Source: Amyelois transitella
Taxonomy: Eukaryota > Arthropoda > Insecta > Lepidoptera > Pyralidae
Assembly: GCF_032362555.1 (NCBI RefSeq)
Contig: NC_083514.1
Span: 11,331,001 to 11,395,000 of the forward strand
DNA length: 64,000 nucleotides
Direction of reading: 5' to 3'
Position numbers and translations under genes: made by a program. The notes beneath the pieces are model-generated. The model was not told the origin of the DNA. It did no database searches and saw nothing but the letters and a program-made list of their open reading frames with translations. Below are positions 48,924 to 58,892 of this stretch, piece by piece. Position 1 is the first letter of the stretch; the number at the start of each line of letters is the position of its first letter.

Positions 48924-51900
48924 TTAGAGCCGGTGGTGGTGCAGGGCGAGGTGGTCGGGCGGCAGCACGCGCTCCTTCACCACCGACACCAGCTCGCGCA
49001 GCAGCTCCACCGCCTGACGACAAACACCATGGACATTATTAGACATTGACAAATATTTTAATTTAACTTAAACATACATTTTCATCACACCAACCACTTG
49101 AAAAAAAACCTGATTTCGAAAATACTATATTATTATTTTTTCCAAAAAAAAAAAGCAGCCTACGAAAGTGATAAGAAGTAAAGTTGTAAGTCCGTGTGTA
49201 CATACCTGTGTGACAGCCTCGGCCTGCTTCTCGGCGGCGAGCGCCTGCCGCATGGCCGCCTCCGCCAGCAGCTCCTCGCCGCCGAGGCGCGGCGCCGGCT
49301 CCGAGCCCTCCGAGCACATGTCCTCCTCCAGCGGCTTGCGCTCCTCGTCCGACTGGCCCGCGCCCGCTGCGTCACAACGACAACACAATATCAATGAACA
49401 CGACTTGTTGGGATGTTTAATGCATTCACTGTAGCAATCCTTAAAATTTTAAATACGCTTATGACCACTAACATGGCATGAAATTATTAAGCAAAGATAT
49501 TTTTCGAGAGCCACTCACTCACAAAAAGTACAAAGATTGAACAATATTCTTTATTTTCATTGTTTTTCGAAGTACTCTCCCTGACGATTCATTATTGTAC
49601 TCGATTGAACTAATTGTTAACAGTAATTTCAGTCTGAAGTGGACTACCTCTTGAACCTTAGAATAAAAACGTTGCCCACGCAACATGTGTGCATTACGCC
49701 AGCAAAAAAGTGCTGAATATCAAAACGCGATGTTACTGGATAATTAGTAAATGCGACAAAAGTTTTGAAAATGTGCATTCCATAGTTTCAGAAATTTTCA
49801 CTTTAGTGTATAAAATTGTTTTATCGCAAGACTCCGGCGAAATCCAATAATCTGCTCGGGTAACGTGTCGCCAATTGCCGGATCACCCAATTGGTCATCA
49901 TGTCCTCCCTCCTCGCGTCGTATACCTCATTGCTGAGGGTCGTGACTCCCCCGCCGAATCACTTTCTCTTTGATCTCTTCCTTCCACCTGTTGCGATCCT
50001 TTGCGTCGTGGAGGGCCTTATGGAGATCGGTGTTTAGTGACGATCGGATTTGATCCGACCATCTTGTAGGGCTGCGACCTCTAGGTCTTTTTCCGTCAAC
50101 CTTGCCTGTCACCATTAGCTGCTCCATGTTGTGACCGTCTTTCCGTGCAATGTGGCCGAAAAGTTCCAGTATCCTGCGGAGACAGGTGGTGGACAGTCTC
50201 GTTTTGATTTGGAGTTCACGCAGGATAGATGCATTGGTACGGAAGGCAGTCCAGGGTATCTGTAGCATCTTCCTCCAGCACCACATTTCGAAGGCATCTA
50301 TGCGGTCTCTATCAGCCTTTTTCAGGACCCATGTCTCGGCGCCGTAGCTAAATATGGAGAAGACCAGAGTGTGGACAAGTTTCTTTTTTGTCTTCCGTGA
50401 AATGCTTCGGCTACTTGTTTATAAATAAAGAACCAAGAGGTTAATTATATGATTTAGAACCATTTTTCAGCTTACATTCTCTAAGTCCACTGTTGAGTAT
50501 GTTCCGCAGCCGCTCCTCCGCAGAAGACAGATCTCCCAGTGCACCTCCAGCAGCTGACTTCTTTCTTGCCTTGTACTTTATATCTGCCCAATACTGTTAA
50601 CAACAATTAAATACAATTACAATAATATCACTACAGCATCTGTAGTGAAATCAGTAAGGTGCCCAGTTTAAATTCCTGATGCACACAGGAAGGCACAGGT
50701 TCAAATCCCACCTTGGCCATGTACTAATGACTATTTTCAAAGTTATGTACATTAGTTTGAATATTAACCAATAACCGAAAACATCATGAGGAAACCTGCA
50801 CATTCAGGCAACTGGTTGTGTATAAACCTGACTCACCCAATCTAGGATCCATGGTCAAAGGTATACCACGGGCTCCTCTCCAGAGTGGTGAGGATGCAAC
50901 CGTGACTAAAGCCAGGAAGAAGAAAGGAGGAGAATAATTTGTGAATAATAGTATAGTAGCAAGTATTTGACATAATTCACAGTATTCATGCGAAAAAATC
51001 AGAACTAAAAACAAATTTTGTTTCTTACTATTACGTTCTTTTAATTATTTATTTATTCTGTGATTGTTCTTGATAATATGGTAATTGATGATATACATTC
51101 AGTCAGAAAAGTATCGGGAATGGATTATTTATTTATGGTTCCAAATTCAAATTTTTGTTTTTTTTTGTTGTTGTTAGATTGGCACAACTGTTTTCCATTT
51201 TGGCGCGGAGTTTGAGTTGCATCTGTTGTTTACATTAAATACAGTGCTATTTTTAGTTATATCATATCTAGTATGTATTGCTAATTTCATAATGGATAAA
51301 AACATCGAACAAAGAGTTTGTCTTAAATTTTGCATTGCCAATGGAATATCGTGTTCGGAGTCACTGAAAATGTTACAGAAGGCTTACGGTGAATCGACTT
51401 TATCAAAAACTCGTGCTTATGAGTGGTACAAAGCGTTCAAAAGCGGTCGAGATGTGATGGAAGATTTGCCTCGCTCTGGTAGGCCATCAACGTCTGCAAC
51501 TGAAGTTAACATCGCAAAAGTGAAGGAAATAGTGACTGAAAATCCTCATTCAACTTTGAGAGAGATAGCCACCGAACTTTCTGTATCTTACGAGTCGATC
51601 CGTACCATTTTAACTAATAATTTGGGTATGAAACATGTTGCCGCTCGGCTAGTCCCAAAAGACCTGAATTTTTTTCAAAAACTAAATCGCATGAGAGTCG
51701 CTGAGGACATGCTAGAACGAGTCAATTCCGACCCAACATTCATGAAACGCATTGTTACTGGTGACGAGACGTGGGTTTACGAGTTTGACATGCAAACTAG
51801 TCAACAAGCTTCGGAGTGGCGCCTTCCAACTGAACCGAAACCGAAAAAACCACGCCAAAGTCGTTCAAAAGTCAAAGTCATGTTGACTGTTTTCTTTGAC

Positions 51901-53157
51901 TATCGCGGTGTTGTGCACTCGGAATTCTTGCCGGAAGGTCAAACGGTAAATAAGGAATATTATTTGAGTGTTATGCGGCGTTTAAGAGAGCAAATCCGAC
52001 GAAAAAGGCCAGATTTGTGGAAAGAAAATTCTTGGATTTTGCACCATGATAATGCACCTTCGCACAAGGCCATCATTGTGAACGAATTTTTAACCAAACA
52101 CTCAACAAATACCATCGAGCAACCACCATATTCACCAGATATGGCTCCAGCCGACTTTTTTCTTTTTCCTAAACTCAAATTACCACTTCGTGGCACCCGT
52201 TTTCAATCGGTAGAAGACATAAAAGAGAATTCGCGGCGAGAACTGACCTCAATTCCGGAAACAGCGTTTAAAAAATGTTTTGATGATTGGATTATTCGTT
52301 GGCGTAAGTGTATCGTTTCTAAAGGAGTATATTTTGAAGGTGATAAAATAAATTTGGATGAATAACAAACAGTTTGTGTATTATTGATCTTTTCCCGCTA
52401 CTTTCTTGACAGAGTAGTATGCTGGTTGTTATATCAGGTAATCACAACAACACAATCTAACAAGTTTACAATTTGAATAGTATACCAGGCTGAAACTATA
52501 CATCATCTAAAATACTGTCCATGCTAAAATTGCCTGTTAAAGCCAATATATTATAAGTGTAAATGTTATCATTAGGTACCTTAGAGTAAAGTAAGATATC
52601 CAGCACTCCATAAAAAAACAGATTGGCAATACTGCTTTGTGATAATATTTATCAATAGAACATTCTTCCTCTTCATTAAGATTAATTTTCAGTAATCATT
52701 GAAATTCATAAATAATACAGGTATTAGGTTAGGTTAGGTATTATGTCCAAGATAAAATAAAGGTATAACATACCTTTATTTTATCTTGGACATATCAAAT
52801 CATATTAAAATGTATATTAAAATGTGGGCACCAAGCGACCCTAATTAATAATACCTGTATTATTTATAAATAGTAAAACGCAATGTGGAAGTTTAAAATC
52901 AATCGGTTAGGGTCCAGCTATTGAAACGAGAATCTATGACTGACCCGGCACCACTTGTCAGGACTCTTGCGAGCGCCGCCGGAGTCGGGCGCAGCCGCGT
53001 TGAGACGCTCGGCCAACAACCGCCACAGCTTGGATGAGCTGAACCGCGAGTAGATCGACTGCTTGCCCGCCGCAAACTCGGGGTGTTCTTCCATAAAATT
53101 TAGCAGTATGTCCAGCTGCTCCGTGCTCACTCTACAGCGGTTGAAAACTCCGCTCAT
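48924..53157 (-). CDS. Zeste/Myb-like (Myb_DNA-bind_5) small protein (four exons)
   Basis: Exons 53157-52945, 50593-50476, 49366-49206 and 49013-48924 join in phase to 193 codons plus stop. Residues 1 to about 85 match the regulatory-protein-zeste type of Myb/SANT domain: a start like STEQLDILLNFMEEHPEFAAG, then SSKLWRLLAERLNA and DKWCRYWADIKYKARKK, with the spaced tryptophans of the fold. The rest is acidic and then helical (EELLAEAAMRQALAAEKQAEA; VELLRELVSVVKERVLP), which could mediate self-association. Family members bind DNA, often as oligomers; no target can be inferred. It converges with WARS2, with stops 256 bp apart and a coding-strand AATAAA near 48,692. Intron 1 (2.4 kb) holds a mariner, a SINE and a foldback; intron 2 an RTE-like fragment. 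Confidence 0.75.
49925..50405 (-). pseudogene. RTE-like C-terminal fragment in zeste-like gene intron 2
   Basis: The minus-strand frame 50,286-49,927 has MWCWRKMLQIPWTAFRTN, LELFGHIARKDGHNMEQLM, GKRPRGRSPTRWSDQI and DRNRWKE, typical of the end of RTE-type polymerases. The frame ends in a stop. The rest of the element is missing. Confidence 0.75.
50650..50930 (+). repeat. SINE family B with tRNA-like head
   Basis: The head includes the B-box ggttcaaatccc near 50,698. The body has 'catgtactaatgactatttt', 'gcacattcaggcaactgg', 'tctaggatccatggtcaaag' and 'gatgcaaccgtgactaaagc', with a gaagaaag tail. It lies in intron 1 of the zeste-like gene. Confidence 0.7.
51096..52414 (+). mobile_element. Mariner transposon, intact frame
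   Basis: A TA dinucleotide flanks both ends (51,094-51,095 and 52,415-52,416). Imperfect terminal inverted repeats are visible: left 'cattcagtcagaaaagtatc', right (reverse) 'ctctgtcaagaaagtagc', both followed by ggga. It encloses an uninterrupted transposase. It lies in intron 1 of the zeste-like gene on the opposite strand. Confidence 0.9.
51292..52365 (+). CDS. Mariner transposase (DD34D)
   Basis: 357 residues from the ATG at 51,292; the frame is open further up, but this ATG gives the family's usual MDKNIEQR-type start and length. The N-terminal paired-like helix-turn-helix half (about 1-120) contains EWYKAFKSGRDVMEDLPRSG and STLREIATELSVSYESIRTI. The catalytic half has D158 in TGDETWVY, D253 in HHDNAPSH and, after exactly 34 residues, D288 in YSPDMAPADFFLF, the DD34D pattern of mariner. 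No stop or frameshift is present, so the protein could be functional. It acts in the nucleus on its own inverted repeats by cut and paste into TA. Confidence 0.93.
   Translation: MDKNIEQRVCLKFCIANGISCSESLKMLQKAYGESTLSKTRAYEWYKAFKSGRDVMEDLPRSGRPSTSATEVNIAKVKEIVTENPHSTLREIATELSVSYESIRTILTNNLGMKHVAARLVPKDLNFFQKLNRMRVAEDMLERVNSDPTFMKRIVTGDETWVYEFDMQTSQQASEWRLPTEPKPKKPRQSRSKVKVMLTVFFDYRGVVHSEFLPEGQTVNKEYYLSVMRRLREQIRRKRPDLWKENSWILHHDNAPSHKAIIVNEFLTKHSTNTIEQPPYSPDMAPADFFLFPKLKLPLRGTRFQSVEDIKENSRRELTSIPETAFKKCFDDWIIRWRKCIVSKGVYFEGDKINLDE
52708..52867. repeat. Two-level foldback (outer 19-bp repeat, inner 24-bp perfect hairpin)
   Basis: Outer arms 52,708-52,726 and 52,849-52,867 are perfect 19-bp inverted repeats. 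Inside lies a perfect 24-bp inverted repeat (52,742-52,765 with 52,771-52,794) around a 5-nt loop. No frame is present. It could be a tiny MITE or a hairpin transcript from the intron of the zeste-like gene. Confidence 0.85.
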
Positions 53158-53290
53158 CTCGCAGATACATAGCCGGGAGAGAAATGTGGTGGAATTTAAC
53201 TATTGCAAATACTGATTTTATACACTTCACTTTTAATAATTATTACATTTTAAGAACTTAAAGTAAGTAAAAATAATACTCAAACAACGC

Positions 53291-53606
53291 TAGAGCTGTA
53301 ACAAACTGTATGTATTCGGTACTGAGTAACGGGTGTGCGCGCTGGTACCGAGTAACGAAACGTTACTCTCGAATGTATTTCGTTAATCGCACGATTTCGT
53401 TCCTCGCATTTATTGTATAATGGGTTCATTTCACGCAGGTAAGTGGATGCTTGACAAGCACCAACATACGAATCAATTCGTTTCGTTGGGTTACACTGAG
53501 GTATTAAAAGTAACGAGTAACGTAACAATACGATAGTAACGAGTACTCATTTTTATAGTAACGAATACATACGGGTTTGCTTTTTCTCGTTACTTTTACA
53601 CCTCTA
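53291..53606. mobile_element. hAT-like MITE rich in gtaacga motifs
   Basis: Ends TAGAGCTGTAA (53,291) and TTACACCTCTA (to 53,606) are near-perfect inverted repeats of the TAGAGGTGTAA kind known from hAT elements. The interior repeats 'gagtaacg' on both strands. Flanking 8-bp sequences do not match, so the boundaries or age are uncertain. It lies just above the zeste-like gene start and may overlap its promoter. Confidence 0.55.
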
Positions 53607-53831
53607 TATATACTAAGTCTCCTTTTGTGACAACTATAGGAAACATAATTTAGGGATGTGACATTGCTGATAAAAAATCGATTTTTATATAATCGATTTA
53701 TTTTTTAAGTATGAAAAATCGATAAACAAATAATCGATTTTATTATATTGATAGATTTTTCCTAATTTTTCAATTTAAGTCAAAATTATTAGAATAGATA
53801 AATTAAAAGAAGATTAAATTAGAATAGATAG

Positions 53832-53881
53832 ATTGTTTATTTTTAATGAATAAATAGATTTATTCATTAAAAATAAACAAT
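53832..53881. repeat. Perfect 23-bp hairpin with 4-nt loop
   Basis: Arms 53,832-53,854 and 53,859-53,881 are exact inverted repeats around 'taga'. They lie inside the ATCGAT-rich element, and the copy at 63,544 does not include this part. Confidence 0.85.
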
Positions 53882-54056
53882 AGAAACAGTAAGTTCTTAC
53901 ATAATCAACACAAATTAAAGTTTTTAACAATCAAGTTTGAAAAATGAAGTTGCTGACGAATAATGAATAAAATATCAACCGAATGTCGGTAAAATACTGT
54001 TCATCGACTAATTCCATCTAGAGAATATTTGATTAAATAAATAAATAAATATAAAT

Positions 54057-54287
54057 GTATCCGAGACAAATTACACAGATTGAGTTTGCTACGAAGTAAG
54101 TTCGAGACTTGTGTTACGAGATGCTAACTCAACGATACTATATTTTTTTAATAAATACTTATACAGATAAACATCCAAGACCCAAGCCAATCAGTAAAAG
54201 TTCTTTTCTCATCATGCCCTGACCGGGATTCGAACCCGGGACCTCAGGTGTCACAGACAAGCGTACTACCGCTGCGCCACAGAGGCC
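54057..54287 (-). repeat. SINE family C, minus strand
   Basis: The reverse complement opens GGCCTCTGTGGCGCAGCGG, with a perfect GGTTCGAATCC B-box, then the same body as 43,715-43,970 ('agacttgtgttacgagatgc' in reverse). It is nested in the element at 53,651-54,568. Confidence 0.8.
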
Positions 54288-54571
54288 GTCTATGAAGTAA
54301 ATTAATCATCTAAACTGTTTTAAGAGCACAGAAAGAATTCACAGATGGCGTTAATGTAATATTATGTAGCTATGATAGTATTCTTTGGCAGTTCGCGTTC
54401 CGGGCTCCAAGCCAGAAGACAAAAACGTAATGTCGGAGTGCATTTACTGTATGATTATAAAAATCGATTTTTAATCGATTATTAATTTTAAAAAAATCAC
54501 GTAAAAAAATCGATTTTTACTTAAAAAAATCGATTTTTTACATCATCGATTTTTTTTTCACATTCCTAAAA

Positions 54572-54725
54572 CATATGGAGCGGTCCTATTCTGAAGTGCC
54601 GGGAACCACAGCGCTCAAATTAATTACGTATTTATCCCATGGAGTAGACAGAGCCAACAGTTTTTGAAAAGGCTATTACCACATTCGACTGTTCTGGCTT
54701 ATTGATGGTATTGAGATTAAAAATG
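54572..54725 (+). repeat. SINE family A pieces
   Basis: Two fragments in changed order: a 3' end piece ('ggagcggtcctattctgaag', 'gccgggaaccacagc'), then a 5' piece ('ggagtagacagagccaacag', 'attgatggtattgagatt'). Confidence 0.45.
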
Positions 54726-55293
54726 ACATTGATTGAAATAATTCTGTCTCTTTCTTAGTCATGCATATTACCTACAAAGGCTAAATAGAAAGAGATATTC
54801 AATGATTACTAAATAATGAGCTGGATTCCATGGAAACAGAAACCATAGCAACCGTTAATACTCACAAAAATATTGTTTTGTTGGTTGTTGCAGTCTTTGT
54901 TTATGTTAATTCATAAAGTAATTCCTACATAGAGAGATAACGTTATCATCATCATTATTTTATCTGTGACGAAATAGTATTAATATATAAAATCTTTTTC
55001 CTGGTGTCAATATAAAATAATGAACTAAATAATAATACTTGCTCTAGATGACTTCGATTTCTGGATTGTCCTCAAAATAGAAACAAATATGTATAAATTA
55101 TTTGAATTATTTATTGTTTTGTCGCGAAATAAAATTACAAACACTATGAATGTTACATAGTTAGGAAGGGATATATCACAAGGCAGGGTTTTATCGAGGT
55201 GTTGTATAAGTGCTCTATGATTTTTATTTATTCCTAAAAAGAAAGTCCCTTATGTCATAGAAGTTAAAAATAATAAAAGGTAGTGGAGCTGCC
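54726..55293. other. 5' flank of the MAK/ICK-like kinase
   Basis: AT-rich with no other gene. The transcription start must lie here or upstream. I see no acceptor immediately above the ATG at 55,294, so the first coding exon may also be the first exon. Confidence 0.35.
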
Positions 55294-58200
55294 ATGAATC
55301 GGTACGTAGTGCTGCAGCAGCTGGGAGACGGGACCTACGGCTCGGTGGTGCTGGCGCAGCGCCGCGACACTGGCGAGAAGGTCGCCATCAAACGTATGAA
55401 GCGCAAATACTATTCGTGGGACGAGGCCATGAATTTGCGAGAAGTTAAATCACTGAAAAAACTCAATCATGCTAATATAGTTAAGCTCCGTGAGGTCATT
55501 CGCGAAAACGATACATTATATTTCGTGTTTGAATATATGAGGGGCAATCTATATCAACTTATACGTGACGCAGAACGCCCGTTTCCTGAACCTGTGCTGC
55601 GTAACATTCTGTATCAAGTTCTTCAAGGACTGACACACATGCACCGTCATGGTTTCTTCCATCGTGATCTTAAACCTGAAAATTTATTATGTGCTGGACC
55701 AGAGTTAGTGAAGATTGCGGATCTGGGACTCGCACGCGAGGTGCGCTCGCGGCCACCGTACACGGACTACGTGTCGACCCGTTGGTACCGCGCGCCCGAA
55801 GTGCTCCTGCATGACACCCGCTATGGAGCGCCCATAGATCTGTGGGCTCTGGGGTGTATCGCCGCCGAGCTGTACACGTGTAGGCCCTTGTTTCCCGGAA
55901 ACTCGGAGATCGACCAGCTACATAAAGTGTGCGCTGTGCTGGGCACCCCGGATCGCGAGGAGTGGCCCGAGGGTTACGCGTTGGCTGAGGCGCTCCGCTT
56001 CCGCTTTCCGGTGACGGCCGGCGTGCCGCTGGCGCGCGTGGTCCCGAGCGCCTCGCCGCCCGCGCTTGCGCTGCTTACGGCGCTGCTCCGCTATCCGCCC
56101 AGAGACCGCCCGACTGCACCGCAGGCTCTAAGGTTCATAACTAAAGTTTTATTTACTATTAATTAACATATAATATTCTAAGTATAATTTAATATTGTGA
56201 AGTTGACGTTGTTGAAGAAAATGCTGCAGTGCAGTTTGTTACCGCTTCTTCTGCACTGACGCCTTGGAAGCGGCAGTAAACTTAGTTTTTAAGTAATTTA
56301 TTTGACGTCAACCAAGTTGTTAAACCATACGACAATTATTAAGCGATATAATAATATCCTATAATAATGAATAAAAAATTTTGAATTTTTGAATTTTTTG
56401 AATTTTATAGGTAGCTCCTTTTTTAGAGATGTGTATCAAGTCAAAGTAACAAGGAATGTTATTTGAAAGGAAATGAGGAGGAGATCGAAACACTTTCATC
56501 CGAAATGTTAGGTACCTAATCGTTGTCGTGAAGTAGAACTAGAGAATACTTTCTGGCTACCACTCCCCCACGTAAAATCAATCTATACTTACTACAATCT
56601 TATTTTCATGTTATCTTTTACCTGATTAAATATTGGGAACTCTTGAGCCCATTTTGTTTTTATTGTCGTATTGTCAATTCCGCCACTAAATTATTATGCT
56701 GATTTTTAATCCTAATTTTTATCGTTTTATCTCATCCATAACACACTTTTGGTCAAATAATGACTTAGAGAGGGGAAGACATATGCCTTGACTTGGCTGA
56801 AATAGCACGCACATCTAGTGTACTTAATTTCAATTTGTTTCTATTTCAGATTTCCTTATTTTGCCGTGGGAGCTGCTTTAATCTTGCCACCACCAGCTTC
56901 TCGAGCTAGAAGGTATGCTGATTGATACAATCATGTATATATATATGTTTACAAACACATCCATAGGAATTGTAATATTATTGCCTTTAACGGACATGTG
57001 GCTAGCTAGTGCATCGCATATAGGGAGAATTTATTTTATGTTACGTAAATATCTTTTTTATATAGATTTTATATCATTTTTTAAGAAGCGGCCGCGAGCG
57101 AGAAGATTCTGAAACTGTGTCGGTAGTTCCACCGGCTGCCTCCTTCTTGCCACCGCCGGCCGCCCCGCCAGCTGCCGCTGCGCTGCCGCTTAGGGATCGC
57201 TTTGCTGATATTTTGGGGTTTGTGAGGTTTTCCGGTATATGTAACTATACTTATGTAATCATCTTTCCTTCTAGGAGCCACGATTCACATACCTATAACG
57301 TGTTAAAGAATGTTGGCATTAAGTCCATTTGGTTGTAAGTCAAACGTACAAAAATTTTTAAAATATGAACACGTATCTGAATTGAATTTCTAGAAACCTG
57401 TATTTTACCTACACATTTCAACATTTTAAGTATGTTATAATAAAGAAAATGTTTTCTTTCCCGATCATAAGATATAAGGATATGCCCATTAACAATTCCC
57501 GCGCAGAGGGTAGAACTAAAAGGGGGAGGTAGACCTAGAAGAATGTGGTTCTATATATTACTGCTCCACAAGGTCGAGCATCAGTTGTAATAAATTAGTG
57601 GTAACTGACTATCCTGAAGCGTGTGGTGACTTGAATGTGACTGAAAACTGATCGCTGGTAAGACAAGGGCCGAAGTGCTAAAATTTCCGAAAATGAATTA
57701 AATATGCCAACGTGCCTAAAATACTAATTTCTACCTGTAGGAACAAAGTCATTCACTAAATTCAGTTTATTTTCGCCAGAGGGCAGTAGTGCCTTTGTAC
57801 CATTCGTTGGTTTTTTTAATATATTGGCGCGACCAAATCTCATTGGTCAGTTGCGGCATCGCCCGCGTAAGTATCGCGTGAGTAATGGTTGTGTACTGGA
57901 GCGTCAAGGTCATTGAGGTAAATATGACCTTTTTTGTTTCATATTTTGGAATGACATGGTCACATTTTGGTACTTATGCCTAATGTGAAAGTACATATTT
58001 GACGGAACAAAGTCGTTCGGGTAGTTGTATAATAAACGTCACATATTTTGTCACTTTGTTTACTACCCATACTAATGTGAAATTAATATTAGTATGGGTA
58101 GAAAAACATAATATAAATCTATAAAAACCTTAAAACGTTTCTCCTGAAAAAAAAATAATATTAGCACTAATTTAAAAGTTGTAATGTCAGGGGTGAGGTG

Positions 58201-58892
58201 ACCCACGAGCCGGGCGCACGGCCGGAGCCGCTACGGCAGGTGACGGCAGCGGGCGGGCGCAGCGTGTTGGCCGCGCGGGTCGGGGGCGCCGGGGTGCGCG
58301 TGCCCGGGGCGCCGCCGCCTGCTGCCGCCGCCTACCTCGGCGCGGCGCGGTACGTGGCGGGCGCTCGCATCGACACTTCGTTATTTCGCCCGCTTCCTAT
58401 ACGATCGCACCATGGTACGATGAGATTACTTACACAATCATAAGTTAGCGCACCATAAAATAAATTATTGGCCGCATGATTAAAGCATTATGAAAATAAA
58501 CCTTATAACAAATTGTTCGACCGTTCCTGTTTGGACAAAGAACAAACGTGCGTCCCAACCATGCAACGTTTGTTGACTGGTGTGTTCCCGGCTTTAGCGA
58601 AAATGTCGGAAGATTGTTAGAGAGATTATTAATCGCATCATTCAATTGAGTATTGCAGTATTAACCAGGCAAGTACCTAGAAACGAACGAGAAGAAAAGG
58701 CCTTATGACCCTGATGGCGAAGCGTTTAATAGAAACCAACATTAGGACGAACACTTAAATAGGTAAAATAGTGATACCTAGTTACCTACGTTAAAATATT
58801 TGAAAAAAATTAAATTATTTATTGTTTCAGAAGCTACTACGGTGGGAAGTGGCGCCTCGCGCGTGGACTGGGCGGCCAAGTATTTACGATAA
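55294..58892 (+). CDS. MAK/ICK-type serine/threonine kinase (five exons)
   Basis: Exons 55294-56132, 56850-56912, 57086-57217, 58191-58414 and 58831-58892 join in phase to 439 codons plus stop. Exon 1 encodes nearly the whole kinase: glycine loop GDGTYGSV (11-18), Lys33 in [12 protein letters not shown] (Asp125), DLG in place of the usual DFG (143-145), the TDY activation motif (157-159), [12 protein letters not shown], then [20 protein letters not shown]. This is the RCK group (MAK, ICK/CILK1, worm DYF-5), kinases at cilia that limit cilium length. The tail is Pro/Ala-rich and ends in [10 protein letters not shown], matching the conserved C-terminal tip of the family. At 439 residues it is shorter than vertebrate members (about 620). 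An exon between exons 3 and 4 could have been missed. Exon 3 has a tandem AAGAAG acceptor. AATAAA follows 60 nt after the stop. Confidence 0.85.
56193..56410 (+). repeat. Non-LTR 3'-end fragment in kinase intron 1
   Basis: Nearly identical to 32,690-32,895, with the same 'gcttcttctgca' and 'ccttggaagcggcagtaaac' stretches and a 'tttgaatttt' tail. It starts 60 bp after the first exon's donor. The close match to a distant copy suggests both were inserted fairly recently. Confidence 0.65.
58063..58101. repeat. 14-bp inverted repeat
   Basis: Arms ctacccatactaat (58,063-58,076) and its exact complement (58,088-58,101) with an 11-nt loop, 90 bp before kinase exon 4. Confidence 0.75.

Larger units (their letters stand above)
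53651..54568. mobile_element. hAT-like element with ATCGAT-rich ends and nested insertions
   Basis: The ends TAGGGATGTGA and TCACATTCCTA are inverted repeats with one mismatch. Both flanks of the interior are packed with aaaatcgatttt palindromes. Near-matching flanks (aaacataa and aaacatat) suggest an 8-bp target duplication. A SINE C copy (54,057-54,287) is nested inside. A 3'-truncated relative starts at 63,544. Confidence 0.6.
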
